NCBI GenBank assembly: GCA_020342235.1
Contig: CP073218.1
Span: forward strand, 62,001-126,000
Direction: 5' to 3'
DNA from: Saccharomycopsis phalli
Lineage: Eukaryota > Ascomycota > Saccharomycetes > Ascoideales > Saccharomycopsidaceae
DNA: 64,000 nt
Made by a program: the position numbers and the translations under genes. Positions 40,799-51,293 of this stretch are shown here, piece after piece (within the stretch, counting starts at the first letter, position 1; the number at the start of each line of letters is the position of its first letter). Below the pieces are notes generated by a model. That model was not told the DNA's origin, searched no databases, and saw nothing but the letters and a program-made list of their open reading frames with translations.

Positions 40799-41380
40799 TT
40801 ATGGTTCTGCAGGAACGTAGCTGTCTGTTGCATCATTCCCTCGTGCCTCGAATCCAATATTTGGTCTAGTGGGCTGTATATTCTGGCCATTTGCCTCACC
40901 ATTATAAACATAGTCATCGTAGTTACTCACCTGGTTCTGGAACTCATCTTTCACCTGGCCGCCACTCTTACCTCTTCCAAATTGTCTGCCCTCCTCGAAG
41001 CCTGGGTCAATGTCAATTTCAACCAGTTGGTTATCCAACTTTGTGCTATTCAAGTACTTTGCACAGTTCAATGCCAGCTGACGCTTTTCATAAATGACAA
41101 AGCAAAATCCACAAGGGGTTTTCTGGAAACGGTCGAGTCCCATGACAATTTTCTTAATATCCCCGCACTTGCTAAACAACTCGTAAATCTGCTCTTCGGT
41201 GGTGAGAAATGACAAGTTCCCAACATATACTGTTGACGATTTTAACGACTTTTCCAAATCATCCAAGCCGCTAACAGACCGCCTGGCCTTTTTCATCAAA
41301 TATAATGACGGCTTATCTAATCTTCTGCCAGAAAAGCTGTAGTCGTGTCTATCCAATTCATCAATCAAACTCATTGTCAT
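40799..41380 (-). CDS. CBC2: Nuclear cap-binding complex small subunit (CBP20/Cbc2)
   Basis: 193 residues from the ATG at 41380; a second in-frame ATG two codons on is also possible. One RRM spans about 48-125 with RNP2 VYVGNL (51-56) and RNP1 CGFCFVIY. The family's C-terminal [18 protein letters not shown] motif follows, nearly identical to human CBP20. Tyr14 and Tyr27 are candidates for the two tyrosines that stack on the m7G cap. Cbc2 with Cbc1/Sto1 binds the capped 5' end of nuclear RNA and aids splicing, export and decay. It shares a 94-bp divergent promoter with GCN1. Confidence 0.94.
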   Translation of the reverse strand: MTMSLIDELDRHDYSFSGRRLDKPSLYLMKKARRSVSGLDDLEKSLKSSTVYVGNLSFLTTEEQIYELFSKCGDIKKIVMGLDRFQKTPCGFCFVIYEKRQLALNCAKYLNSTKLDNQLVEIDIDPGFEEGRQFGRGKSGGQVKDEFQNQVSNYDDYVYNGEANGQNIQPTRPNIGFEARGNDATDSYVPAEP

Positions 41381-41415
41381 TGATGCTCCTGGGATTTTCC
41401 TACATTAACTTGCAG

Positions 41416-41421
41416 CACGTG
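41416..41421. promoter_or_regulatory. CACGTG E-box in the 94-bp CBC2/GCN1 promoter
   Basis: A palindromic CACGTG followed by A (GCACGTGA) lies 36 bp from the CBC2 ATG and 54 bp from the GCN1 ATG. Cbf1 and related bHLH proteins bind this core in yeasts. The central position suggests it serves both genes. Confidence 0.5.
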
Positions 41422-41474
41422 ATATACACATGACATAATAACTAATAGCCAATTTTTCACCATCGGAGTACGTC

Positions 41475-44400
41475 ATGAGTGAAGCTTGGAATGAACTAAG
41501 CTCGAATTTGTACGGGAATTTATTTCTCATGGAGGAATCCCGGCAGTTGCAGACATTGGAGCTGTTGGCCGTGATTGTTCCAGAGCTTTCCGACAAAGAT
41601 GACAAGAATCTAGTATTGTTGAACTTGTTAAAGTCGTACAATAAATACATCAAGAGAAACTTCCAGGCCAGGGTTATTGAATTACTCGACATTTTTTTCA
41701 AGACGGACGAGTTCAAATGCTTTGACATTGCCTTAAAATTCGTTGGTGTGGTGGCCAAAAAGAGAGGCACTATAGCTCCATTGGACTTGGAGGTATTGAT
41801 TTTGTGGCTCAGTCACTGGCAGGGATATTCAGTTTCACGGGACTTACTGGAGCAGATTACTCTGCTTCAGTTCAATCTTTTGGATCAGTATCTCTGCACA
41901 AACGGGACCAAAAAACAGGGCCTATTTGAAGTGGTGAAAAAGTCTTTAAGAGAGGACCATGGAGAAATCTATACTGCAGTTTTGGATTCCAAGGCTTTGC
42001 CCATAACTGCGCAATTGGTGGCCTATTCTATGGTTAAGCAAGACCCGGCGCGAGTGATTTCAGACTATTCAGAAAGAGTGTTGATGAACAAGAATCACAA
42101 GCAGATTGTGTTTGGGCCTGCGTTGGACTTATTCGGTAAGGAATTTGTGCATAATAACGTGACTTCCGATATTCTCAAAGACTCGTTGCTTGCCAATTTG
42201 GAGAAATCAATGTTAATGTCTGAGGAATTTATAAGCACCGTGGTGTTGGCTCCTCTTCTCCGGGAGGTGCCATGCGCCTCGGACGTTTTGATCTCCAATG
42301 GAACTCTGGTGACAAAGTTGTTTAGTAAGTTACTAACCAATGTAAAGTCTTCCAATGCTGCTGTCAAATCTGCGTCTGTGTCAGCCTTGGAAATTATTGC
42401 GGCAAAGGCGTCCGTTCACGTGATACCAAAGGTTATAGAAGAGATTGTCAAGGCCAGCAAAGGCACCAGCAACTTTGAGGTGAAGTTATTTTATTTCAAG
42501 ATATTGGGTTTTGTTAGTGGTGGTGAGAAACTAATTCTTGACGCCTTGTCTCCTATTGTTGTCAAGGACCAGAACGAGTTGGTGTTGCTGGAGGCGATCC
42601 AGGTCTTTTTGAAGAACTTGTGGCTGGGTTTGAGTGATTTGAAGGACCAAGAAAAGTATTTGAAGATTGTGAAAGGAGGATTCAATGATAAAAAGAACAA
42701 GAAGACTTGGTTCGTTGGATTGGGTACCACCATCACTTGCACCCCTGTGGTGCAAGAGTTTTTTGGCAAATTATCAGATGACTTGGACTCAAACTTGAAG
42801 GCTGCTTGTGATTCCCCAAACAAGGTTCCTTCTGTGATTATTTACTCCATCATCTTGACAAAGATCAAGTTGATCAGCGACAAGAATGATGCCCAGGCTG
42901 TTTTGAAACCGGTGTTGGACGAAAATTTATTGTTTGCATCAAGATACTACACCAAGCTTCTCAGTAGTAACGAGAAGAGTATTTTTGTTGATACTATTTT
43001 TGAGGCATTACCATATGTTCAGGAATCAGACAATGCTGATTATGGCGTGGCTTATGTGTATGCGTGCTTGTCTAAAAGTATTGACTACAGTATCAGACGC
43101 AAGGCATTGCAATATGTTGCTGAAAAGTCCAATACCTGTGACATGAAATTATTCACTATAGGCTTGAATGAGGTACTTTTGAAGCAAGGGACAGAGGAAG
43201 TTACCAAGCTAGAGTTGATTTACAACCAGATTAAGACGTTGGTCAGTCGATTGGTTGAGAACGGCAATGATAACAGCAAATTATTAGTTAATTTGTTGAT
43301 TTTGCAGCATAGCTCAAACGGCACTGACTGGATAAAATTAGTGCAGAGATGTAACATCAATCCAGACACTTTGGTGGGAAACTTTGGTGAGGAATGGTTT
43401 ACTCATCTGGTGGAGAAGTTACTACTCATGGACGAGAAGAGCGAGACATACTCATCTATTCTCAAGTCAATCAACAAGTTGGCGTTTATCAAGCCTGGAT
43501 TGATAGGCCCATTGATTAACGACTTGATAAACCGAGACTTGAAAGTAGAGTTGCCTGCGAATGAGAACGACGTGGAGATTTGGAAAGCCAATGAGGGCGA
43601 GTTAGTGAATGACCCGTTGAAGAAAGCTAGCAAAAAGATTGACAAGAACGACAAGGATTATGCTACGAAAAAATGGGAGGAAGACTTGAAAAAGGAGATT
43701 GGCAAGAAGAAGCCAGTGAAGCTTAGCAAGGGTGACCAGGCACTTGTGAATGAGCAGCTTGCTAAGGAAAGTGAGACACGGTCAAGAATCAACTTGCTTG
43801 TCAAGAAAATCAAGCGGAGCGTGTACTTGATACAGGAATTGAGCAGTACCTTGAAATATAACATTGACAACGGGTACGAGAGTTGGTTCATAGAGTCCAT
43901 CAAGTTATTGTTGAGTGTTATGAAACAGGAGTACTATAGCGTATTGGTTCCAGACAGTGTTGGTGTGTTTTTGACGTTATCCAGTTACCTCAAGCGGCAG
44001 TTTAACGGGGACTTTCTGAGTGTTGGTGTTGCTATTTTGCGCGTACATGATATCCAAGGAATACCAGCAAACTATTTGGAAGAGTCCACAGATAAGTTGA
44101 TTTTACGAGTATTGTATAATCTCAACTTTCTTACAAGAAACCAGCAGTTGGACTTGTACGGGTTCAACTATATATTGCCCTTGCTCAATGATATTCTCAT
44201 CAACAGTATAGGTATTCAGGATAGTGCACCGGCAAGCAACTCGGAGTTTGTGGAAGAAAATGTCGACGAGCAAAAGTTGTTGATCTGTTTGAATATCTTG
44301 GGCAACCACAGTGAGTTATTTGTGCATAAGGAGATTCCTCGGACGTTGATTCTTGACACGTTGACTTGGCTTATGCACAACCCAAGCAAGATGAAGGTTG

Positions 44401-47400
44401 TCAGGGAATGCTTTGATTCATTGTGCAAGCCAATTTCCAATAACATTTCGTCGCACGAGTTGACACTGGTTATACTGAAATTGTACACTGACAACAAGAT
44501 GGTGCGTAACGTAATATTAGAGCAATTGGATCAGGAATTTATTTTGGAGGATTTGTCTCCGGAGGACTATGTTGAGGTCTGGATATTGCGTTTTGATGAG
44601 GAGCAGAACAGCGAGCTTGCCAACTCCATCTGGTCAGAGAACAGTTTGAAAATTTCTGATGAATCAGTGTATAAGATGATTGATTACTTGGGCAGTCCGC
44701 ACCAAGAACTTCGAATTTTCACTGCTAGAGCTATAAATGAGGCTTGTCCAGAGAAGCTGTTTGAGCAAGTGTTCAACAAGTTGGTTGAGGTGTTTGTGGA
44801 AAAGTCCAAGCCTCCTCCTCCGATTTTGGACGACTTTGGACTAGTGATCAAGAGCTCGAGTCAGCAGAAAGATGCATGGGAGTTTAGAGACGGCATTGCA
44901 TTGACCTGGAAGTATTTGACTCCGAAGTTTACCACCGAGTGCATAATTTCGTTGTTCAACCAGTTTATAAACGGCGATGGGCCGCTTTTGAACGAGGCAA
45001 ATCTGCATGTGTTGCACGAAATGCAATTGGCAGGCGTGGAGATTATCCATGCGCATGGCCTTGGGTTAATCCATTCGTTGATTAAAATCTTTGACGCGGG
45101 GTTGACCTCTTTGAAGACACAAATCAAGCAGTCGATTATCATCTTCTACGGAGCGTTGGCGGTGCACCTTCAGCATGACGACCCTAAGTTGGTGCAGATC
45201 ATTGGCCAGTTACTCAAAGCACTCGAGACTCCATCCGAGAGCATCCAGAAGACGACATCGCAGTACTTGTCGCCTCTTGTGAAGATATTAAAGGGCGACT
45301 TGAACGACTACTTTGATGAGTTGTTCAGAAAGTTGTATGGGGGAAAGACGATGCAGCAGCGCCGTGGGGCGGCTTATGGTATTTCCAGTTTGGTCAAAGG
45401 AGCGGGCATCAAGGCGTTGTTTGAATATGACATTATTCGGAACTTGGTGGAAGCGGCTGAGGACAAGAAGCTCATGGAGAAGCGGCAGGCGGCCTCATTT
45501 GTGATTGAGTGCTTGTCTGAGAACTTGCGCAATTTCTTTGAGCCATATGTCATTGAGATCATCCCTGTGGTGTTGAAGAGTCTTGGAGATCATGCTGCGG
45601 AGGTGCGAGATGCTACCGACGTTGCTGCCAAGTCGATTATGAAGTACACCACGCCGTTTGGCGTGAAGAAGTTGATCCCGTTGGCGATTGAGAACCTCGA
45701 TGAGATTTCGTGGCGATCCAAGAAAGGCTCGGTTGAGTTGTTGGGAACCATGGCGTACCTCGATCCAACCCAGCTTTCGTCGTCGCTCTCGGTGATTGTG
45801 CCGGAGATTGTGGGGGTGTTGAACGACTCGCACAAGGAGGTCCGCAAGGCGGCCGACCAGGCGTTGAAACGGTTCGGGGAGGTTATTCGGAACCCTGAGA
45901 TCCAGCGGTGTGTGCCTACATTGATCAAGGCAATTGGCGATCCAACAAAGTATACCGACGATGCCTTGGACACGCTCATCAACACGCAATTCCGGCACTA
46001 CATTGATGGGCCGTCGTTGGCGTTGATCATCCACGTTATCCACCGGGGAATGTTAGACCGCTCGGCGACAACAAAGCGGAAGCTGTGTCAGATTGTCGGA
46101 AACATGTCGATCTTGGTCGATGCCAAGGATTTGGTGCCCTACTTGCCGAACTTGGTCAAGGAGTTGGAGATTGCCATGGTGGACCCTGTGCCAAACACAC
46201 GGGCTACTGCGGCACGTGCTCTTGGCTCGTTGGTAGAGAAGCTTGGCGAGGAACAGTTCCCAGACCTTATTTCGAAGTTGCTTGGCACTTTGAGCGACGA
46301 CAAGAAGCAGGGCGATCGGTTGGGTGCCGCACAAGCTCTTGCCGAAGTTCTTGCTGGACTCGGTGTCGAACGCATGGAGGAGGTGTTGCCGGTGATTTTG
46401 AGTGGTGCCTCGAACGCCAGGGCTTCTGTGCGGGCAGGGTTTATGCCGTTGTTGTTGTACACTCCAGTGTGTTTTGGCCACCAGTTTTCGCCATATATTG
46501 CAAAGATCCTCCCTCCTATATTGGCTGGTTTGGCCGATGACGATTTCAGTGTCAGCGACGTGGCGATTAAGGCAGCAAAGTTGATTGTGTCCAACTATGC
46601 CTCCAAGGCAGTTGACCTTCTTCTTCCGGAGCTCGAAAACGGTTTATCTGACACAAACCATAAGATCCGCTTGTCGTCCGTAAAATTGACGGGTGATCTC
46701 TTGTTCCAGTTGGTTGGCATCAAGAAGACCACGGAAACCGTGGAGGAGGAACAGGAAGAGCAGATGTACGTCTCGGAGTATTCTGGTGCCATGGAGGAGC
46801 TCGTCCGGGTCTTGGGAAGAGAGAGACGCGACCGGGTATTGTCGTTGTTGTTTATCTGTCGTTCCGACGTCTACGGACCGGTCCGCAACACCACTGTGGA
46901 GATTTGGAACCCAATCGTCTACAACACTCCGAAAACCGTCAAGGAGATTCTTCCAACATTGGCAAACATCATTATTCGCCGTTTGGCAAGCCCAGACGAG
47001 ATCCAGCGGCGAATCAGCGCGTCGGCATTGGGTGACTTGGTTCGTCGGATTGGCCCATCGGTTCTCGGCCAGTTGTTGCCTACCTCCGAGGAGATTATGA
47101 TCTCGGGAGACCCAGATGCCAAGCAGGGTATTTGCATTGCGTTGCGCGAGATCATGAGCTCCACTACAGAGAACAACATCGTCCAGCACCAGGACGTGTT
47201 CATTAGTGTCGTCAGCGAGGCTGTCATCGATGCCAACGACCAGGTACGTGAATCTGCGGCAAGCACATTCGAGGCTTTGTTGGACTGCATCGGCAAGCCG
47301 GCAATCGATGGCGTGATTCCGCGATTGCTCGCGTTGTTGGCGTCCGACCAGTCCGACACCGCAATCAAGGCGTTGCGCGTCATCATGGGTGGTAAGGCCG

Positions 47401-49334
47401 ATGAGATCTTCCCGATCTTGATGCCTCTGTTGTTGTCGCCGCCAATGGACTCAACCAAGGCCCAGGCCCTTGGCTCGATCTCAGAGGTTGCCGGCTGGGT
47501 GTTGGCAAACTATATTGGCAGCATTGTCAGCAGTTTTGTGGACTCGTTGGCAGCCCACGACTCGAAGGACATCTCGGCGTCGTTCACCAAGTTCTTGTTG
47601 TCTATCAATGATGACAACGGTGGCAGTGTTTTGCTTCCTCAGATCTTATCCCTCCTCAAGCACGAGAACCGGGACAAGTCCTTGGTGATGTTTGCGCACT
47701 TGCAGCCGTTCTTTGCCGACACCTCCTTGGACTACTCCCTCTATGTTGAGGATATCATGCAAAAGTGTATCATGTCCTTGGAGGACAAGAACGACGTCTT
47801 GGTGAAACACGCATGGAACGCTTTGAACCAGCTCATCAAGAGCCTGTCCAAGGAAACATTGGAATCTCTTGTTGTTCCTGCCCAACTGGCACTTGCACTC
47901 ACCGGTACGCCAGGAACCGACCTCAAGGGCTTTACCGTCAATCCAAAGGGCCCTAGCTGCCTCTTGCCAATCTTCATCCAGGGCTTGATGTACGGCAGTT
48001 CGCAACAAAGAGAGGTGTCTGCTAATGCAATCTCTGACATTGTGTCCAAGACTCCAGCGCTCAACCTTAAACCGTTCTTCACCACGATCACGGGTCCATT
48101 GATTCGTGTTATTGGTGAAAGAGTTAGTGGAGACATCAAGGCTGCGATTTTATCTGCGTTGATCATCTTGCTCGAGAAGATCCCGCAGTTTTTAAAACCT
48201 TTCATTCCACAGTTGCAGCGTACCTTTATCAAGTCCTTGTCCGACACTTCTTCAGAGACTTTACGTTTGCGTGCCGCCAAAGCTTTGGGCAGCATGATTC
48301 CTTTCCAGCCAAGAGTCGACCCGTTGGCTACCGAGTTGATCAACGGAATTAAAAGCACAACAGACACCGGCGTGAAAACCGCAATGTTGAAGGCACTTAA
48401 CGAGGTTACCAGTAAGGTCGGCAGCAAGTTGAACCAACAGTCCAAGGAAGGAATCCTCAAGTTGATTGAGATGGAGATCTTCAACGTCGACAACAAGTTG
48501 ATCGTTGCATACGCAAAGCTCATTGGCTCAGTGTCCACTATCCTCTCGGACAAAGAGGCCACCGCAATTGTTCACGATAAGATTATCATTTCACCAAAGG
48601 AGGAAACCGAAAAGGAAAAGTTTGCCATCTTAACTTTGAATGCCTTCTTGAAGGACTCGCCGCACTTTATTCTCGAAAGCGAACTTATTGGCGAAATAGT
48701 CAACCGTTTGGTGACTTTTGTACAGTCCCCTGACTTGTACGTCAGTGAGCAATCGATAATTGCCGTTGGTAAGATGTTGCTTCTCACCGATGAGACCAGG
48801 GACTCAAAGACTTTTGAGTTGCCGCAAGAAATGATCTGCGAACTTGTTACTGAGTTGGCCAAGATATTGTCAAGCAGTAGCTCTGTCGAGAGCAAGCGTC
48901 TTGTTTTGGTTGTCATTCGAACAGTATCCAGAAAGAAGCTCGAGCAAGTCGTCAAACCTTACTTGGATATAATTGTTCCGAGTGTCTTTGGGTGTGTCAG
49001 AGATGTAGTGATTCCAGTCAAGCTTGCTGCTGAAAAGGCATATCTTACTATTTTCAGCTTAATCGACGATGAGCCAATGAACTTGTTCAATTCTTGGTTC
49101 GAAAGTGCCACTACAAAGTTGAGCACTGATGGGAAAACTATCAAGAGCATCAGCGGTGCTACTATACAGTTGAGATCAATCTCAGATTACACCAAGCGGG
49201 TGGGATCTAGATTGGCACTGATTGAGAGAGAGAGAATAAGAGCCGGCGGAGACGCTGAAGCCATGTTCTCGGATCTTTTTGAGGATGAAACGGAAATATG
49301 GTCTGTTGGTGGTGTAGAGGTAGAGAAAAAGTAG
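41475..49334 (+). CDS. GCN1: Gcn1, ribosome-bound activator of the Gcn2 eIF2alpha kinase
   Basis: 2619 residues, like the 2672 of S. cerevisiae Gcn1, and by far the largest gene here. Helical HEAT repeats run from end to end. The middle third (about 1290-1900) is the eEF3-like HEAT region: QQRRGAAYGISSLVKGAG, VRDATDVAAKSIMKYTTPFGVK and MVDPVPNTRATAARALGSLVEKLGEE. Downstream is the highly conserved VRAGFMPLLLYTPVCFG block followed by more repeats that contact the Gcn2 RWD domain. Gcn1, with Gcn20, senses stalled or colliding ribosomes and passes the uncharged-tRNA signal to Gcn2, which raises GCN4 translation. No intron is needed. The central part uses strongly biased, GC-richer codons. Confidence 0.97.
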   Translation: MSEAWNELSSNLYGNLFLMEESRQLQTLELLAVIVPELSDKDDKNLVLLNLLKSYNKYIKRNFQARVIELLDIFFKTDEFKCFDIALKFVGVVAKKRGTIAPLDLEVLILWLSHWQGYSVSRDLLEQITLLQFNLLDQYLCTNGTKKQGLFEVVKKSLREDHGEIYTAVLDSKALPITAQLVAYSMVKQDPARVISDYSERVLMNKNHKQIVFGPALDLFGKEFVHNNVTSDILKDSLLANLEKSMLMSEEFISTVVLAPLLREVPCASDVLISNGTLVTKLFSKLLTNVKSSNAAVKSASVSALEIIAAKASVHVIPKVIEEIVKASKGTSNFEVKLFYFKILGFVSGGEKLILDALSPIVVKDQNELVLLEAIQVFLKNLWLGLSDLKDQEKYLKIVKGGFNDKKNKKTWFVGLGTTITCTPVVQEFFGKLSDDLDSNLKAACDSPNKVPSVIIYSIILTKIKLISDKNDAQAVLKPVLDENLLFASRYYTKLLSSNEKSIFVDTIFEALPYVQESDNADYGVAYVYACLSKSIDYSIRRKALQYVAEKSNTCDMKLFTIGLNEVLLKQGTEEVTKLELIYNQIKTLVSRLVENGNDNSKLLVNLLILQHSSNGTDWIKLVQRCNINPDTLVGNFGEEWFTHLVEKLLLMDEKSETYSSILKSINKLAFIKPGLIGPLINDLINRDLKVELPANENDVEIWKANEGELVNDPLKKASKKIDKNDKDYATKKWEEDLKKEIGKKKPVKLSKGDQALVNEQLAKESETRSRINLLVKKIKRSVYLIQELSSTLKYNIDNGYESWFIESIKLLLSVMKQEYYSVLVPDSVGVFLTLSSYLKRQFNGDFLSVGVAILRVHDIQGIPANYLEESTDKLILRVLYNLNFLTRNQQLDLYGFNYILPLLNDILINSIGIQDSAPASNSEFVEENVDEQKLLICLNILGNHSELFVHKEIPRTLILDTLTWLMHNPSKMKVVRECFDSLCKPISNNISSHELTLVILKLYTDNKMVRNVILEQLDQEFILEDLSPEDYVEVWILRFDEEQNSELANSIWSENSLKISDESVYKMIDYLGSPHQELRIFTARAINEACPEKLFEQVFNKLVEVFVEKSKPPPPILDDFGLVIKSSSQQKDAWEFRDGIALTWKYLTPKFTTECIISLFNQFINGDGPLLNEANLHVLHEMQLAGVEIIHAHGLGLIHSLIKIFDAGLTSLKTQIKQSIIIFYGALAVHLQHDDPKLVQIIGQLLKALETPSESIQKTTSQYLSPLVKILKGDLNDYFDELFRKLYGGKTMQQRRGAAYGISSLVKGAGIKALFEYDIIRNLVEAAEDKKLMEKRQAASFVIECLSENLRNFFEPYVIEIIPVVLKSLGDHAAEVRDATDVAAKSIMKYTTPFGVKKLIPLAIENLDEISWRSKKGSVELLGTMAYLDPTQLSSSLSVIVPEIVGVLNDSHKEVRKAADQALKRFGEVIRNPEIQRCVPTLIKAIGDPTKYTDDALDTLINTQFRHYIDGPSLALIIHVIHRGMLDRSATTKRKLCQIVGNMSILVDAKDLVPYLPNLVKELEIAMVDPVPNTRATAARALGSLVEKLGEEQFPDLISKLLGTLSDDKKQGDRLGAAQALAEVLAGLGVERMEEVLPVILSGASNARASVRAGFMPLLLYTPVCFGHQFSPYIAKILPPILAGLADDDFSVSDVAIKAAKLIVSNYASKAVDLLLPELENGLSDTNHKIRLSSVKLTGDLLFQLVGIKKTTETVEEEQEEQMYVSEYSGAMEELVRVLGRERRDRVLSLLFICRSDVYGPVRNTTVEIWNPIVYNTPKTVKEILPTLANIIIRRLASPDEIQRRISASALGDLVRRIGPSVLGQLLPTSEEIMISGDPDAKQGICIALREIMSSTTENNIVQHQDVFISVVSEAVIDANDQVRESAASTFEALLDCIGKPAIDGVIPRLLALLASDQSDTAIKALRVIMGGKADEIFPILMPLLLSPPMDSTKAQALGSISEVAGWVLANYIGSIVSSFVDSLAAHDSKDISASFTKFLLSINDDNGGSVLLPQILSLLKHENRDKSLVMFAHLQPFFADTSLDYSLYVEDIMQKCIMSLEDKNDVLVKHAWNALNQLIKSLSKETLESLVVPAQLALALTGTPGTDLKGFTVNPKGPSCLLPIFIQGLMYGSSQQREVSANAISDIVSKTPALNLKPFFTTITGPLIRVIGERVSGDIKAAILSALIILLEKIPQFLKPFIPQLQRTFIKSLSDTSSETLRLRAAKALGSMIPFQPRVDPLATELINGIKSTTDTGVKTAMLKALNEVTSKVGSKLNQQSKEGILKLIEMEIFNVDNKLIVAYAKLIGSVSTILSDKEATAIVHDKIIISPKEETEKEKFAILTLNAFLKDSPHFILESELIGEIVNRLVTFVQSPDLYVSEQSIIAVGKMLLLTDETRDSKTFELPQEMICELVTELAKILSSSSSVESKRLVLVVIRTVSRKKLEQVVKPYLDIIVPSVFGCVRDVVIPVKLAAEKAYLTIFSLIDDEPMNLFNSWFESATTKLSTDGKTIKSISGATIQLRSISDYTKRVGSRLALIERERIRAGGDAEAMFSDLFEDETEIWSVGGVEVEKK

Positions 49335-50004
49335 GTCAGGCATAAATGATATTTGATGACTGTAGTTTCAACTAGTAAAAAAGACTGTAATATCTGGTGT
49401 TATCTATGGCTCTATTGCCAAGCACAGATGACGTATTCAATTAAGTGGTCATGTATATACTTCTTCATTACGGGTCACATAATATCTATATAAACTAAAT
49501 TTATCTGATTGAGTTAAAGTAAATATGATTAAATATTTTAAAGTGCTACCAATTAACAATGACGACCAATAGTGCAAAGGCAAATCAAGAGTATAGTATT
49601 CCTTGCTAGTTTAATCAAGCCACTTGTATTGATAATCACATTCCACAAGAAACAATCTCCTATTAGTCATAAATATTTTAATTTATAAGTCTCTATAAAA
49701 TTAGTTTACAAATCATTATTCAATTAGCTTGCAAGCCTCTATTAAATTAGTTTATTACAATTGGGTATACATTATGATATTCGATATTGTGAATTTAAAA
49801 AATATTAAAATACCCCCTTAGGTTACACTAATAGACAAATGTATTTTATTATGGTAAAATTTTTATTAAAATTAAAATTATTATTAAGCTATACAATTAG
49901 AATTTCCCGTATTGAAAGCATTAGAATCATTCAAACGAGAATAAAGACAAGACCATTGAGCTAAAAGGAATACCGTCTATAACTTTAAATGTATTACTAT
50001 TAAT
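49335..50004. other. AT-rich convergent region between GCN1 and ARO2
   Basis: 670 bp, very AT-rich (especially 49640-49900), and carrying the 3' ends of both genes. No gene, repeat array or RNA structure is recognised. Confidence 0.6.
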
Positions 50005-51185
50005 CTAAGCCAAGATATTCTTGGAGAATTCTCTAGATTTTTGAATCAACAAAACATCGGCCAAGACCAAAGCGGCCATGGCTTCGACGATTGGCACGGC
50101 TCTAGGAACAACGTTAGGGTCATGTCTACCTCTAGCCTTCAATACGCCATCTTTGCCCTCATAGGAAGCAGTTTCCTGTTCCTGGGAGATGGTTGCAGGT
50201 GGTTTGAAAGCCACTGAGAAGTAGATGTTCTCACCGTTGGAAATACCACCCTGGATACCACCGGAATAGTTAGTTTTGGTCTTGAATCTGCCGGTAGAAG
50301 GGTCCAAGTAGAATGGATCATTGTGCTTTGACCCATTCATTGTAGTTCCAAGGAAACCAGACCCGATTTCGAAACCTTTACTAGCTGGAATAGACAACAT
50401 AGCGTGGGCCAACAAGGCTTCAAGCTTGTCAAAAGCAGGTTCTCCCAAACCCACTGGAACATTTCTAATGACACAGGTGACGACGCCTCCAATGGAGTCG
50501 TTTGCGTCTCTAGTTTGTTCAATGATTTTGGTAGCCTTTTCAGCGACGCTTTGTACAGGGCATCTTATTGGGTCAAAAGAGTCAACCTTCTCTCTAGTAA
50601 TATTGGCCAACAAGTCTTGGAATTCTTTCGAGGAAGGGTCTCTGTTGATGGAAGCGTCACCGACAGCAGACACAAAAGCCACAATCTCGACGCCGTTGGC
50701 CTGCTTCAAGAATTTTTCGGCAATCGCACCACCAGCAACTCTTCCAATGGTTTCTCTTGCAGAGGATCTTCCACCGCCACTAGAAGCCTTGATACCGTAC
50801 TTTTGAAGGTAAGTGTAGTCAGCGTGAGAAGGTCTTGGATAGACGTCGGTCTCGGAATAGTCCTTTGGTCGATGGTCTTCATTCAACACCAACATGCCAA
50901 TAGGGGTACCAAGGGTCTTTCCGTTCTCAGTTCCCGATTGAATTGCGACTCTATCCTTTTCATTTCTAGGAGTGGCCAACTTGGACTGTCCAGGTCTTCT
51001 TCTCGTCAATTGAGGCTGGATATGTTCCTCTGTAAGATCCATTCCTGGTGGGACACCATCAACAATGCATCCAACAGACTTACAGTGGGACTCACCGTAT
51101 GTAGTAACCTCTTAAAATGTTAATAAAGTCGAGCGCCACGCTATAAAAAAAAATACTCACTGAACAACGTTCCAAAACTCGACAT
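50005..51185 (-). CDS. ARO2: Chorismate synthase (spliced)
   Basis: Exon 1 (51161-51185, 25 nt) encodes MSSFGTLF. Exon 2 (50005-51110) continues [15 protein letters not shown]. The product is 376 residues, the same length as S. cerevisiae Aro2. Chorismate synthase motifs are all present: [28 protein letters not shown] and GRHDP near the C-terminus. The enzyme converts 5-enolpyruvylshikimate-3-phosphate to chorismate with reduced FMN, the last shared step to Phe, Tyr and Trp. The fungal enzyme has its own flavin reductase activity. Without the intron the protein would lack the first ~30 residues, including the substrate-binding GESH. It diverges from SRP102 across 108 bp. Confidence 0.96.
51111..51160 (-). 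other. ARO2 intron (50 nt)
   Basis: On the minus strand: donor GTGAGT (51160-51155), branch-like TATTAAC, acceptor AAG ending at 51111. Splicing in phase 1 gives [11 protein letters not shown], as expected from chorismate synthases. Confidence 0.92.
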
Positions 51186-51293
51186 TATCTACTGACAATT
51201 ATTACTCACTCATTAGGTATATGCATATTTTTCATTTCCGGGTAAGCATTCACACCTGGGCAAACGGCTGCTGATCTTGGTGAGTGGTCAGCG

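Noticed and set aside
47741-48562. 273-codon frame antisense to GCN1
   Set aside because: Shadow of the GCN1 HEAT-repeat coding region with its regular codon pattern.
49640-49900. Very AT-rich stretch that might be a point centromere or origin
   Set aside because: No CDEI/CDEIII-like elements seen, and AT-rich 3' regions are common. An origin cannot be judged from base composition alone.
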